This document shows, one piece after another, positions 24,608-33,975 of a stretch of DNA of 64,000 nt. The DNA comes from Leptospira sp. B5-022 (GTDB lineage: Bacteria > Spirochaetota > Leptospiria > Leptospirales > Leptospiraceae): assembly GCF_000347035.1 (NCBI RefSeq), contig NZ_ANIJ01000025.1, positions 186,001 to 250,000 of the forward strand. Direction: 5' to 3'. Numbering within the stretch: position 1 is the stretch's first letter; each line of letters opens with the position of its first letter. Below the pieces are notes generated by a model, which worked only from the letters and a program-made list of their open reading frames with translations, was not told the origin of the DNA and did no database searches. The position numbers and the translations under genes are program-made.

Positions 24608-26855
24608 GATAACCGTACAGTCCGCTCAGCTCCTTGTGTAGAATATCCTTATAATCCACCTCGCTGATTTGTCCGTTACGGATATCGTACACCCAACCAT
24701 GTATTTCCGGAAAACCATACTTAGCCAAAGCCGTCTGGATCATTCCTGTCTTATATAAGTTTACTACCTGTTCCGCAACATTCAGATGAATCAACCTTTC
24801 TTCTCTTTTATCTTCCGGAAGAGCATCCAATTCGTCCCTGTGTTTAAGATACACATCCTTAATATGAGTGATCCAATTATCTATAAGACCGGTGGACTTT
24901 CCTTGAAGAGCTGCCCTAACCCCACCACAACCGATATGACCGCAAACAATGATATGTTTTACGTTCAATGCATCGATCGCGTACTGGACCACGCTGAATA
25001 GGGACATATCGTCGACCGAAACCACATTGGCGATATTTCTGGTTACGAAAATTTCTCCAGGATTCGTCTTAGTGATCACATTTACCGGTACACGTGAGTC
25101 GCTACAGCCGATAAACAATGTTTGAGGCCTTTGTCCTTCCGCATGCCTGGAGAAAAACTCGGGGTCTTCCGCAGTCTTCTCCTCAACCCATTCTTGGTTA
25201 TTTCTCAATAATTTTTGATAAGACTCGCTCATCTCTTTTTTTAAGGATTCGATATCATTTTCCATATTCGGTATCCCTCCTAAAATCACCGTTATTCCTT
25301 TACGGTGGGCATTTTTTCTAAAGTCGTGGATCAGTTCTCGAATATCCTGATCCATATGAAGTGTTCTAGTTCCGTCTATCTCCAAGGTGATCCCGGAAGG
25401 TTGCTCCTCTAAGACGGCTTTAATACGGGCCTTATGCAAAAATCCGAGAATTTCCCCTAGCATGATCCTTCGAAATCTGCCATGGTTTTCGACCATGATG
25501 ATAGCACCTTGGTTATCCCTATATAAAGCAAAGCCCAAAGCCACCAAGATCCCGCAGAATGTCCCGATCAGAACGTTCGTGAAGAACGTAACGACTACGG
25601 TCACCAAAAAAGGTAAGAACTGGGAATATCCCTTTTGGAACATTAGGCGGAACATCTCCGGTTTTGCGAGTTTGAGACCTGTAAAAGTCAATATCGCAGC
25701 AAGAGATGCTAACGGAATGTTATTCATAAATTTAGGAAAAAGTAATACACTTATCCCTATCCAAACTCCATGGAATATTGCTGAAAACTTTGTTTTTGCA
25801 CCGGAAGAAGCGTTTACGGTACCTCTGACCACCACACTAGTAATAGGAATACCACCTGCGAGTCCGCAGGCCATATTTCCCAACCCTTGGGCAATCAACT
25901 CCCGGGACATGGGAGTTTTTCGATTCTCCTCGTCCAGTTTATCCACTACTTCCACAGAAAGTAAGGATTCTAAAGAAGAAGCAAACGCGATGGTTAATGC
26001 TAAGAGCCAAACGGGGCTCTGGTCCCAATAGGAGAAGTTCGGAAAATCCAAATGCGCAAACAGTTCTGAGGGATTTTTAAAAATTGGAAGAGTGACCAAA
26101 TGGTCCTGGCTAAGAGCTCCGCCCGGAAGCAGATACCCTAAAAATAAATTCATGCTCGTACCGATTATGATCGCGAACAACGAAGCAGGAACATATTTGA
26201 ATTTTTTAGCAAAGTATCTATCCCAAATCCAGAAAGATAAAAGGGATATCACTCCGATCACCAAGACATTGGTTTGTAAATTCCGAAAAGCATGCATGAG
26301 CAGCGTCAAAGAGTTTGTTTCCTTTGATTCATGAGGATCGTGGTAGGTTTCGTTAATATCCTCTTTAGTGATATCGAATTCCTCTACTCCGAACTCTTCT
26401 ACGTCGTAACCGATCAAGTGAGGCAATTGTTTGATGATCAGAAGTAAACCGATCGCGACCGACATTCCTACAACGGTAGCCGAAGGGAGATAAGCGGCTA
26501 ATGCTCCACTTTTTAAGAACCCAAGCAAAGCTTGGATCATTCCCGCAAGAAACAACGCAAGAAGGAATGCGTCGAAACTCCCTAAGTCTTTGATACCGGA
26601 AAGAACGATCGCTGTCAAACTGGCCGTCGGTCCCGATACACTTAAGGCGGATTTACTGAAAGTTCCTACTACGATCCCACCTATAAAACCGGAAATAATT
26701 CCGGAAAATAAAGGAGCCCCGGACGCATGAGCGATCCCCAAACAAAGAGGGATTGCTACTAAAAAAACTGCGATACTCGAGGAAAGATCGTAAGGAAGGT
26801 TGGAAAGAAATTGTTTCGTTTTTAAATTCATTGATACTCGCATGGTAGGATCCAT
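24600..26855 (-). CDS. SulP-type anion transporter fused to beta-carbonic anhydrase
   Basis: 751 residues. Residues 15-440 are a SulP transporter (many membrane helices, signature YDLSSSIAVFLVAIPLCLGIA and VSGPTASLTAIV). A short STAS-like region (LEIDGTRTLHMDQDIRELI, about 475-520) follows. The last 210 residues are a full beta-carbonic anhydrase: zinc ligands in GCSDSRVP (Cys and Asp/Arg dyad) and HIGCGG (His, Cys), with VTRNIANVV. The fusion implies bicarbonate transport coupled to CO2 hydration at the inner membrane. The first ATG has no ribosome site; the ATG at 26843 has GGA 7 bases upstream and may be the true start. Confidence 0.92.
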   Translation of the reverse strand: MDPTMRVSMNLKTKQFLSNLPYDLSSSIAVFLVAIPLCLGIAHASGAPLFSGIISGFIGGIVVGTFSKSALSVSGPTASLTAIVLSGIKDLGSFDAFLLALFLAGMIQALLGFLKSGALAAYLPSATVVGMSVAIGLLLIIKQLPHLIGYDVEEFGVEEFDITKEDINETYHDPHESKETNSLTLLMHAFRNLQTNVLVIGVISLLSFWIWDRYFAKKFKYVPASLFAIIIGTSMNLFLGYLLPGGALSQDHLVTLPIFKNPSELFAHLDFPNFSYWDQSPVWLLALTIAFASSLESLLSVEVVDKLDEENRKTPMSRELIAQGLGNMACGLAGGIPITSVVVRGTVNASSGAKTKFSAIFHGVWIGISVLLFPKFMNNIPLASLAAILTFTGLKLAKPEMFRLMFQKGYSQFLPFLVTVVVTFFTNVLIGTFCGILVALGFALYRDNQGAIIMVENHGRFRRIMLGEILGFLHKARIKAVLEEQPSGITLEIDGTRTLHMDQDIRELIHDFRKNAHRKGITVILGGIPNMENDIESLKKEMSESYQKLLRNNQEWVEEKTAEDPEFFSRHAEGQRPQTLFIGCSDSRVPVNVITKTNPGEIFVTRNIANVVSVDDMSLFSVVQYAIDALNVKHIIVCGHIGCGGVRAALQGKSTGLIDNWITHIKDVYLKHRDELDALPEDKREERLIHLNVAEQVVNLYKTGMIQTALAKYGFPEIHGWVYDIRNGQISEVDYKDILHKELSGLYGYPK

Positions 26856-27060
26856 TCTATTTAGAATAAAAACCGAGAATCGGAAACAGAAAAAATTCCG
26901 TAACTTTTTCCGACGTCAGTCGAAAGTATCCATTGGCTACTGAAATTGAAGCAGCTTGTCTTTACCAGACTTTTTTGAAAAAAATCAAAATATGAACAAT
27001 TGATCGGCGAGAATAGCTATAATAAAAATACGTAAAAAAAATGAAACATAGAGGAACCCG

Positions 27061-27693
27061 ATGGGAATAAATTTGTTCAAACTTATAAGATTAGAATCCA
27101 TAGTTATAACTTTCATAATATATGGTTTTTCGAATATTGTTTATACTAAAGAAATTCCAAAATTAGAAACAGCCATTTTTGCAGGAGGATGTTTCTGGTG
27201 TATGGAGGGTCCGTTTGAAAAACTGCCCGGTGTAATATCCGTAATTTCAGGTTATACCGGCGGAAAAGAAAAAAATCCCACATACGAGGATGTAGGTTAT
27301 GGAAGAACGGGACATAGAGAATCCGTACTTATCACTTACGATCCGAAAAAGATCGATTACTCAAGACTTTTAGACACATATTGGAGGCAGATAGATCCGA
27401 CAGATCCGGGTGGACAATTTGCGGATAGAGGTAACCAATATAAAACTGCTATTTATTACAAGAACGAAGCGCAAAAAAAACTAGCCCAAGAATTTAAGGA
27501 TAAGATAGGAGCTTCCGGAAAATTCTCCTCTCCTATCGTTGTGGAAATATTACCCGCTTCGGAATTTTATCCGGCGGAAGAATACCATCAGGATTATTAT
27601 AAAAAGAACCCCGCACATTATAAACAATACAGAAAGGGCTCCGGGAGAGAGGATTACGTTAAAGAAGTCTGGGGCGGAGAGACGCAGAGATAA
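27061..27693 (+). CDS. msrA: peptide-methionine (S)-S-oxide reductase, exported form
   Basis: Repairs oxidised methionine. The catalytic motif GGCFWCMEGPFEKLPGV is present near residues 40-56, followed by SGYTGG, the GRTGHRESV block, TDPGGQFADRGNQYKTAIYY and the C-terminal AEEYHQDYYKKNP region. A hydrophobic N-terminal segment (about residues 14-28, ending near VYT) should direct export to the periplasm, as for leaderless-lacking MsrA forms in other Gram-negatives. The MsrB domain is not fused and not adjacent. AGAGGAAC precedes the start. A repeated sequence lies directly downstream. Confidence 0.92.
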   Translation: MGINLFKLIRLESIVITFIIYGFSNIVYTKEIPKLETAIFAGGCFWCMEGPFEKLPGVISVISGYTGGKEKNPTYEDVGYGRTGHRESVLITYDPKKIDYSRLLDTYWRQIDPTDPGGQFADRGNQYKTAIYYKNEAQKKLAQEFKDKIGASGKFSSPIVVEILPASEFYPAEEYHQDYYKKNPAHYKQYRKGSGREDYVKEVWGGETQR

Positions 27694-27816
27694 AAGAGGC
27701 ACTAAGTTTATTCACAAGAGGCACAGAGCCGCGGAGGGAGTTCGAGTATTTAAGATGAATTCTTTCAAAACATTTCTCTGCGTCTTCGCGTCTCTGTGTG
27801 AAAAAACTCTGTGTCT
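27694..27816. repeat. intergenic CTCTGCGTCTTCGCGTCTCTGTG-type repeat
   Basis: Between msrA and the PAS-LuxR gene lies an imperfect inverted repeat. One half is AGGCACAGAGCCGCGGAG (about 27719-27737). The other half is CTCTGCGTC followed by TTCGCGTCTCTGTGTG (about 27777-27801), and CTCTGTGTC again at 27808-27816. This matches a class of interspersed repeats seen in many environmental bacterial genomes, a pattern I recall but cannot search here. The ends also fall into the end of msrA. Confidence 0.5.
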
Positions 27817-28869
27817 TTATTCCCCGAGTAAACGGAAGAGGTAAATTGTTAGTCTTTGTAGTTTGTCTCTTTCCGGACCTGGGATTTCCTTTTCCAGATC
27901 GATCGTTTTTCTGTAGATCGATTTGAGATGGTTTTTCATCGTCCCTGGATGGATCCCTAAGTCTTCGCTAATCCGACTCTTATCCTTACCGGAAGCGATT
28001 CCCGCACAGATCTCTGTTTCTTTTTTAGTGAGTTTCGTTTTATCTCTTAAAATTCCGATCAGGGCTTCCCTATCCAAACCTTCGTATTTTCTGAAAGTAT
28101 CGGACGGAGATTTTGCAAAATCCGAATTGTTTCTTACTTCTCCCGACTCTGAAAGCTCGGGATTCGCGAGGATAGTGCTTAAGAAGCTGGAGACCTCTCC
28201 ATTACGATCTCTAATAGGAATAACGTTTTGTTTCCAGTCTTTTACGAAACCGTTTTTAAGATTCGAGTTAGCGATGGAAACAGATCCTTGCAGGACCGAC
28301 TCCCAAAACTCATCGTAAAAAGTTTTAGAAGCTCCCATTCCCGATTGGAATGCTTTAGGAGTTTTTCCTATGAGTTCATTCTCTTTTAAGCCGGAAATTT
28401 TTTCGAACTGTTTGTTCACCGCAAGGATCACACCTTCTTTATCGGTTAAGAACATTCCATTTTGGGATTGTTGGAACGCTTTGTATAAAGCTTCCTTCTT
28501 CTCCGCTTCCGATTCTTTATCTTCCGTGAATACGAACAGATAAGACATCTCCGGCATTAGGTAAGCGTGTTGTTTCGTTTGGAGAAAACTTCCGTCTTTC
28601 TTCATTAAATGAAGACCTCTTCCCTCAAACTCTCCCGACTTGCTTACATTAGGTAATATAACTGTTTCGAGATATTTTCGATCCGTTTCGGAAAGAAAAT
28701 CCGTAAGGCTCATACTTATAGCGGACTCTAGGGTAGCGATGCTAAGGATCTTCCTTCCATTCTCATTAATATGAAGGATCCTTCCGCTCGAATCACAAAT
28801 TAACAAAATATCGGGCATACTTTCTTGTCTTTGAACAATTTCTTTAACGTTTTCCAAACTTAGGTCCAT
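27817..28869 (-). CDS. PAS-LuxR type transcriptional regulator
   Basis: 350 residues. Two PAS domains fill residues 12-125 (ILLICDSSGRILHINENGRKIL) and 130-245 (NGMFLTDKEGVILAVNKQFEKISGL). The C-terminal 65 residues are a LuxR/GerE helix-turn-helix (LTKKETEICAGIASGKDKSR, then IHPGTMKNHLKSIYRKT). PAS domains bind small ligands, haem or flavin; which one cannot be told. There is no receiver domain, so the signal must come through the PAS domains. The gene stands alone, read toward msrA, with the repeat region downstream of its end. Confidence 0.88.
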   Translation of the reverse strand: MDLSLENVKEIVQRQESMPDILLICDSSGRILHINENGRKILSIATLESAISMSLTDFLSETDRKYLETVILPNVSKSGEFEGRGLHLMKKDGSFLQTKQHAYLMPEMSYLFVFTEDKESEAEKKEALYKAFQQSQNGMFLTDKEGVILAVNKQFEKISGLKENELIGKTPKAFQSGMGASKTFYDEFWESVLQGSVSIANSNLKNGFVKDWKQNVIPIRDRNGEVSSFLSTILANPELSESGEVRNNSDFAKSPSDTFRKYEGLDREALIGILRDKTKLTKKETEICAGIASGKDKSRISEDLGIHPGTMKNHLKSIYRKTIDLEKEIPGPERDKLQRLTIYLFRLLGE

Positions 28870-29263
28870 CCGATTCGTTTTGTATCTAAAGAAACCGCTC
28901 GATTCTCTTCGAAAAGATTTCTCTTTTATTCAATAACTTAAGACATGTATTTTTAAAAAAATCCTACAAAGCATTCCTAGAATACTAAGAAGAAGCTTAA
29001 CTGTTAACTGAAGCTCCTCACAGCTTCGCGGGATTATGTACACTTGATCATAAAAATTCCCCAAGTTAATTGTTGCAAAAGAAAGGCAAACTCATCCTAA
29101 GCCTGTGTATCGATCTCTACAAGGCTCCTAATTCCAAAGGATTATTTTTTTACAGAGCCATTATGGCCGGGTCTAAACTGCCTATCCTAAAGGGTCCCGG
29201 ACTCTTGAAACCCGAAACTAAATACTGATTGATGACTAAAGCTTTAGTACGAATTATAAAGTT
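28870..29263. other. 394-base intergenic region before the GST gene
   Basis: No ORF of note and no RNA gene. It holds two small inverted repeats: TTAACTGTTAA at 28997-29007 and a 6-base-pair stem GAAGCT/AGCTTC at 29010-29027 with a 6-base loop. Neither is followed by a T-run, so they may be operator-like. It should contain divergent promoters for the PAS-LuxR and GST genes, but no clear hexamers were found. Confidence 0.5.
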
Positions 29264-29893
29264 ATGAGCGATCTGAAACTTGTAATTGGAAATAAAAACA
29301 TCTCCTCCTGGTCTTTCCGCCCCTGGATCCTACTCACTCAATTCGAAATTCCATTCGAAGAGATCTCCTTAAAACTATTTACACCCGAATATGCGGCCAT
29401 AATCGATAAGTACTCTCCTTCTAAAAAAGTGCCTGTGCTCAACGACGGAAACCTAAGAGTTTGGGACAGTCTCAGCATTGCGGAATATTTGGCAGAAAAA
29501 TATGCGGATAAACAACTCTGGCCCCAAGATAAGATCGCAAGAGCCATGGCAAGATCCGTAACGGCAGAAATGCATTCCGGATTCACTGGACTAAGATCTA
29601 ATCTAAGCATGAATTTTCATGGAAGAAAGTCGGACTTTTCCCCTCCGGAAGATGCAAAGAAGGATATAGATAGGATCCAATCTCTCTGGGAAGAATGTTT
29701 GAGCTCCTACGGCGGGCCATTTCTATTCGGTAAAAACTTTTGCATAGCGGATGCGTTCTACGCCCCGGTAGTTTCCAGATTCATAACCTACGGAGTAAAG
29801 CTGAGTCCTAAAGCTAGTGAGTATGTACAAACTATTTCCAATTTACCTTCCTACAAATCCTGGGGAGAAGGTGCTAAACTAGAGTTCGCCTAA
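29264..29893 (+). CDS. glutathione S-transferase family protein
   Basis: 209 residues. The thioredoxin-like N-terminal domain (LVIGNKNISSWSFRPWILL, residues 6-24) has the SSWS variant with the likely catalytic Ser. The glutathione-binding block KVPVLNDGNLRVWDSLSIAEYLAEKY is complete (about 54-80). The all-helical C-terminal domain ends near residue 205. Such enzymes conjugate or reduce electrophiles or peroxides with glutathione; leptospiral glutathione status is unclear, so the thiol used may differ. Single gene with a free-standing promoter region upstream. Confidence 0.88.
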   Translation: MSDLKLVIGNKNISSWSFRPWILLTQFEIPFEEISLKLFTPEYAAIIDKYSPSKKVPVLNDGNLRVWDSLSIAEYLAEKYADKQLWPQDKIARAMARSVTAEMHSGFTGLRSNLSMNFHGRKSDFSPPEDAKKDIDRIQSLWEECLSSYGGPFLFGKNFCIADAFYAPVVSRFITYGVKLSPKASEYVQTISNLPSYKSWGEGAKLEFA

Positions 29894-29970
29894 GGTCCTT
29901 GAGGGACTTTGAATAAATACAATCATATTTTTGCTTGTTTTTTGATTAGTATTTTTTAGAATTCCAAGTT

Positions 29971-31053
29971 ATGAATTCTAAAAAAAGAGGTACGGAAGAA
30001 TTACCTCCCAGCAGATTCGATAAGATCCAAAGAGAAGTCTGGCTAGAAGATAGGATAGATCTGGAGGAGGAGTCATCCCCTTCTACCCAATTCTTTTGGG
30101 AAAACTCCAAATCAGTTCTGACTCACAACAAATCTCCGGATATTCCATTCGATTCGAGTATCAATCCATACAGAGGTTGCGAGCATGGATGTATTTATTG
30201 TTTCGCAAGACCGAATCATTCTTATGTGGATCTTTCACCTGGGTTGGACTTTGAAACGAAAATATTCGTGAAAAAAGAGCCCGCCAAACTTCTAGCGGAA
30301 GAATTAAGAAAGAAAAGGCAAGCTCTCGCACCTATCACAATTGGGACTGCCACGGATCCTTACCAACCGGGGGAAAGGATCTATAAGAACACCAGATCTT
30401 TGTTAGAGGTGTTGTTGGAATTCAAACAGCCGGCTGCTATCATCACCAAGTCATCCCTCATACAAAGGGATACGGACATTCTTACCGAAATGGGAAAATT
30501 AGGAATATTGAAAGTGTTTCTTTCGATCACTACTTTGGATAAGGAGCTTTGGTCCAAGTTAGAACCTAGAGCCCCGGCTCCCGCAAGAAGAATTGAAACT
30601 CTGCGTAAATTGACCGATGCTGGAATTCCAACAGGAGTATTATTCGCCCCTGTGATCCCTTTTATCAATGATTTTGAAATGGAAAATTTATTGGAACAGG
30701 CATCTTTATCGGGTGCGGAATCCGCAGGAATGGTATTTGTCCGATTGCCGCTCGAAGTAGCACCTCTATTCGAAGAATGGCTTACTAGACATTTTCCTCT
30801 TAAAAAAGAAAAAGTCCTAAAAGTAATCTCGGAAGCCAGAGGAGGAAATTTATACAAAGCAACCTGGGGAGAAAGAATGAGAGGGAAGGGAAATTATGCG
30901 GAGCTTCTCCAAAAACGATTTTCGATCTCTATTAAAAGATTCGGGCTTACAAAAAGAAGAGAATTAAGGACCGACTTGTTTGCGGTACCTTCTCGTTATC
31001 TTATGAAAAAGAAAAAACACGAGGAATTCCTACCTGGACTCTTCCCGGAATAA
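29971..31053 (+). CDS. radical SAM protein of the PA0069/Rv2578c type (SPL-like)
   Basis: 360 residues. The cluster motif NPYRGCEHGCIYCFARP (CX3CX2C) lies at about residues 67-83, and the rest follows the spore-photoproduct-lyase-like Rv2578c/PA0069 family: ITIGTATDPYQPGE, FLSITTLDKELWSKLEPRAP, GVLFAPVIPFIND. The substrate of this family is unknown, and no DNA-repair partner is adjacent. The start ATG follows a weak ribosome site. The next gene begins about 110 bases downstream. Confidence 0.9.
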   Translation: MNSKKRGTEELPPSRFDKIQREVWLEDRIDLEEESSPSTQFFWENSKSVLTHNKSPDIPFDSSINPYRGCEHGCIYCFARPNHSYVDLSPGLDFETKIFVKKEPAKLLAEELRKKRQALAPITIGTATDPYQPGERIYKNTRSLLEVLLEFKQPAAIITKSSLIQRDTDILTEMGKLGILKVFLSITTLDKELWSKLEPRAPAPARRIETLRKLTDAGIPTGVLFAPVIPFINDFEMENLLEQASLSGAESAGMVFVRLPLEVAPLFEEWLTRHFPLKKEKVLKVISEARGGNLYKATWGERMRGKGNYAELLQKRFSISIKRFGLTKRRELRTDLFAVPSRYLMKKKKHEEFLPGLFPE

Positions 31054-31164
31054 GGACCAAAATGTTTATTTCAGCCATTACGTTCGTTCGAAATAGTAGA
31101 AAGAAAGGATCGATCGGATAGAAATTTCCTTCCCCATTTTTCAGACAGATCGGATATTTACCGA

Positions 31165-32031
31165 ATGAATTGGGAACAAAACTACCATCTGGAAGACGGA
31201 ACCTTTGTAGGAGCAGGCGACGTATCCATCTATTATAGGGCCTACCGAACAAAAGAAGCAGCCAATCCTAAGACCTTAGTGGTCCATCACGGGATTGGAG
31301 AACACGGAAAAAGATACGACAATTTACTCGAAGCACTTTCCGGAAAAGGATATAATGTTTATCTAATTGATGCAAGAGGTCACGGAAAATCCGGAGGAAG
31401 CAGAGGAGTAGTCACTCATTTTAACCAATTTTTAGCGGACCTGGATAGACTAATCGGCATCGCAAAACAAAAAGAAGGGGTCAAACAAGTCACTCTGATG
31501 GGACATTCCATGGGAGCATTGATCTCTTTATTCTACGCGGGAGAACCTTCTCACCAGGCAAACTTAGATAGGCTCGTACTCAGCGGATTACCTATCGCGG
31601 TAAAAACGGACTTGGTTATGAATATTAAAAAAGGTGCAGGAAGTTTACTCGCAGGAGCATTCCCCACTCTAACTGTTCCAACCGGATTAGATGTAAACGC
31701 ATTATCCAGGGACAAATCCGTTGTCGAGGCTTACAAAAAAGATCCTTTAGTTCATGGTTCTGTCGGAGCTTACTTGGGAGACTTTCTTTTGAACTCGAAA
31801 GAAAAAGCTTTGGAGAAAGCGGCTCGGATCAACTTCCCAGTCTATCTATTCCACGGAAAAGAAGATTCAATTGCACTCTCCGTCGGAACAGAAGAAGCAT
31901 TTAAAGTCATTCCATCCTCGGACAAGACCATCAAAATTTATGACGGTCTGTACCACGAGACCATGAATGAACTTCCGGAAGACAAAGCAAAAGTTTTGAG
32001 TGATTTAGTGAACTGGCTGCAGACACATTGA
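31165..32031 (+). CDS. alpha/beta hydrolase, lysophospholipase/monoglyceride lipase type
   Basis: 288 residues with a serine-hydrolase fold. The oxyanion block VVHHGIGEHGKRYD is near residues 34-47. DARGHGKSGG follows near 71-80, and the nucleophile elbow GHSMGA is near 112-117. An Asp in HGKEDSIAL and a His near GLYHETMNE complete the triad. The closest known relatives act on monoglycerides or lysophospholipids. No signal peptide, so cytoplasmic or membrane-associated. Single gene. Confidence 0.88.
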   Translation: MNWEQNYHLEDGTFVGAGDVSIYYRAYRTKEAANPKTLVVHHGIGEHGKRYDNLLEALSGKGYNVYLIDARGHGKSGGSRGVVTHFNQFLADLDRLIGIAKQKEGVKQVTLMGHSMGALISLFYAGEPSHQANLDRLVLSGLPIAVKTDLVMNIKKGAGSLLAGAFPTLTVPTGLDVNALSRDKSVVEAYKKDPLVHGSVGAYLGDFLLNSKEKALEKAARINFPVYLFHGKEDSIALSVGTEEAFKVIPSSDKTIKIYDGLYHETMNELPEDKAKVLSDLVNWLQTH

Positions 32032-32116
32032 TGAAACGAGAAGATTCTCCTTTTTTGAATTAGTTCCGAGATTATGCCTGGTTAAGTTTTTCGGCTGACC
32101 CCACTTAAATAGATCA

Positions 32117-32674
32117 ATGAGAAAAATTATTTTTGGGATCAATAGTACTGCCAATGGATATTGCAGTCATACGGACGGTATCGCCGACGAAGAACTGCAC
32201 AAATACTTCACGGATCTTTTGCGTACTGCAAGTATCATGCTTTACGGCAGGGTCACATACCAACTTATGGTACCCTTTTGGCCCGAAGTTGCTAGAGACC
32301 AATCAATGTCGGAAGTAAGCAATGAGTTCGCTCGTGTGTTTACTTCCCTCGACAAGGTTTTATTCTCCACTACATTGAAAGACGCTGAAGACAAGAATAC
32401 TAGACTTGTGCATGGGAACCTCACAGAGGAAGTGCTTAAATTGAAACAACAGCCTGGAAAAGACATCTTAGTGGGTAGTCTAAGCCTAGCGTCTCAGCTT
32501 TCAGAGCAACATCTGATCGACGAGTATCATTTCGTAGTTCATCCGGTTCTTGCCAGCAAGGGACCCCGGTTATTTGATACTGTGAAACTACAAGAGACTC
32601 TTAGGCTTGATTTTCTCGGTTCTAAAACTTTTCAGTCCGGCGCCATTGCTCTTCATTACAAAAAACGTATATGA
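32117..32674 (+). CDS. dihydrofolate reductase-like (RibD C-terminal) protein
   Basis: 185 residues. The fold is that of the RibD C-terminal/DHFR family: N-terminal strand [25 protein letters not shown] near residues 40-50, the loop after [12 protein letters not shown] near 117-128, and a C-terminal strand GAIALHYK. True DHFR and RibD motifs are weak, so this is likely one of the orphan DHFR-like proteins that are often annotated as stress or antibiotic-related. It starts the run of small accessory enzymes that ends near 36 kb. Confidence 0.85.
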   Translation: MRKIIFGINSTANGYCSHTDGIADEELHKYFTDLLRTASIMLYGRVTYQLMVPFWPEVARDQSMSEVSNEFARVFTSLDKVLFSTTLKDAEDKNTRLVHGNLTEEVLKLKQQPGKDILVGSLSLASQLSEQHLIDEYHFVVHPVLASKGPRLFDTVKLQETLRLDFLGSKTFQSGAIALHYKKRI

Positions 32675-32748
32675 AATGAACTCGATTCAGCTTAAGACCT
32701 GGCCCGGCTAAACCCAACGACACATGGACGAACCTTCACCAATGTGTT

Positions 32749-33165
32749 TCAACCCGCCGGCATTTTATCAAATGTTTTTAAGGAAGGATCGATTGTATCC
32801 CATACAAATCCGCGAACATTGTAAGTAAGCGTATGAGGAGCAAATCGATCCGGTTCATCTAGGCTTCCCGCATGTACTGCGATCAGGTCCGGCATTGCGA
32901 CAAAGCGCAAATAAACCGGAGTCCCACAGACAGGACAGAAGGAGTGAACCTTCACATTGCCGCTGTCTCCCTTTACTTCCCAATGACTAGCTTCACCGGT
33001 AATCGTCATCTCAGCCCGCCCTGGAAAAGTCAGATAGGATCCATGTCCAGTACCGCTTCTCTTTTGGCAGTCAAGGCACTGACAATGGTTCTGAAAGATC
33101 GGTTCTTGCTTAGTCGAATATCGGATCGCACCGCAAGCGCATCCGCCTGTGTAAGCCTTGGTCAT
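32749..33165 (-). CDS. GFA-family protein (Zn-binding, formaldehyde-activating enzyme-like)
   Basis: 138 residues. Zinc-binding cysteines are clear: GGCACGAIRY near residues 7-16, CQCLDCQKRSG near 29-39, and CPVCGTPVYLRF near 78-89. The family was named after glutathione-dependent formaldehyde-activating enzyme, but many members have no shown activity. It overlaps the preceding SRPBCC gene by 4 bases (ATGA), so it is the last gene of an arsR-SRPBCC-GFA operon. Likely role: detoxification or binding of an electrophile. Confidence 0.88.
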   Translation of the reverse strand: MTKAYTGGCACGAIRYSTKQEPIFQNHCQCLDCQKRSGTGHGSYLTFPGRAEMTITGEASHWEVKGDSGNVKVHSFCPVCGTPVYLRFVAMPDLIAVHAGSLDEPDRFAPHTLTYNVRGFVWDTIDPSLKTFDKMPAG

Positions 33166-33644
33166 GAAAGACTCCCACTTGAAGCTGACTTCGGCTTCGC
33201 AAATACGTCGATACCCTGTCCCGTTTCAAGCAAGGACTTCAGACTAGAAAGAACGATCGGCCAACCTTGCTGGATTCCTTTTGCCATTCCGCTTCCGGCT
33301 TCGAGTTCATCGTGAGTGACAGTTAATCGTACCATATCCTCATATTCCTCAACATTGAAGGTCACACGACTATAGCTGTTCGGATCAGATGTTTGGGAAG
33401 GACTTGCCCAGCTGATGACCAAACGTGTCGGCGGTACAACTTCGATTACCTTACCAGCTATATTAACCGTGTGCTCCTCATTAGTACGCACATGCTCCCA
33501 TGTTGAACCTGGCTTCCAATCGGAGATATTCTCATGGCCCCAATAACGTTTCGTTATCTCAGGCTTAGTGATTGCTTCGAACACCTTCTCCGGTGTCGAA
33601 CGGATATAGGTCACGTAAACAAAGCTTGTCTTTTCTTTACTCAT
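33162..33644 (-). CDS. SRPBCC (AHSA1-like) protein, module 1
   Basis: 160 residues with one AHSA1/START-like domain: TPEKVFEAITKPEITKRYWG (residues 13-32), GSTWEHVRTNEE, VVPPTRLVISW and WPIVLSSLKSLLETG near the end. SRPBCC proteins have a deep hydrophobic pocket and bind small molecules or peptides. The gene overlaps its ArsR regulator upstream and GFA downstream by 4 bases each, so all three are made together. This ArsR-AHSA1 pairing is common in bacteria and remains without a known ligand. Confidence 0.88.
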   Translation of the reverse strand: MSKEKTSFVYVTYIRSTPEKVFEAITKPEITKRYWGHENISDWKPGSTWEHVRTNEEHTVNIAGKVIEVVPPTRLVISWASPSQTSDPNSYSRVTFNVEEYEDMVRLTVTHDELEAGSGMAKGIQQGWPIVLSSLKSLLETGQGIDVFAKPKSASSGSLS

Positions 33645-33961
33645 TCTTTCTCTCCTTCAAGTTCCTTCTTCAAATCATGCAGAAGGTTAAGCCGTTGGCG
33701 TTCGAACTTTCTCACCCATCGCTCATAGACCTCATGCAACGGTACCGGATTAATAAAATGCAATTTTTCACGACCACGCCAAACAGTGCTGACCAAATTG
33801 GCCTCCTCGAGTATCCCAAGATGCTGGCTGGTCGATTGTCTGGCCATATCCAGATGCTCGCAGAGTTGGTTCAGAGTCTGGCCGTTCTTCTCATAGAGAA
33901 GGTCGAGAAGCTTTCTGCGTGTTGGATCTCCTAAAGCCTTAAATACATTATCAGCATCCAT
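33641..33961 (-). CDS. ArsR-family regulator, module 1
   Basis: 106 residues with a winged helix: FKALGDPTRRKLLDLLYEKNG (about residues 6-26), then QLCEHLDMARQSTSQHLGILEEAN as recognition helix region and VSTVWRGREKLHFINP as the wing. Metal-binding cysteines of ArsR/SmtB are absent, so it likely senses a small molecule or works with the SRPBCC protein. It opens an operon with SRPBCC and GFA, each overlapping by 4 bases. A perfect palindrome sits inside its promoter, which suggests self-repression. The mRNA leader would be only about 7 bases, with no ribosome site. Confidence 0.9.
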   Translation of the reverse strand: MDADNVFKALGDPTRRKLLDLLYEKNGQTLNQLCEHLDMARQSTSQHLGILEEANLVSTVWRGREKLHFINPVPLHEVYERWVRKFERQRLNLLHDLKKELEGEKE

Positions 33962-33975
33962 TCGTTGCGGTTATA

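Noticed and set aside
27539..27844. 101-codon plus-strand ORF over the msrA end and the repeat
   Set aside because: It reads msrA in another frame and then the intergenic repeat; not a gene.
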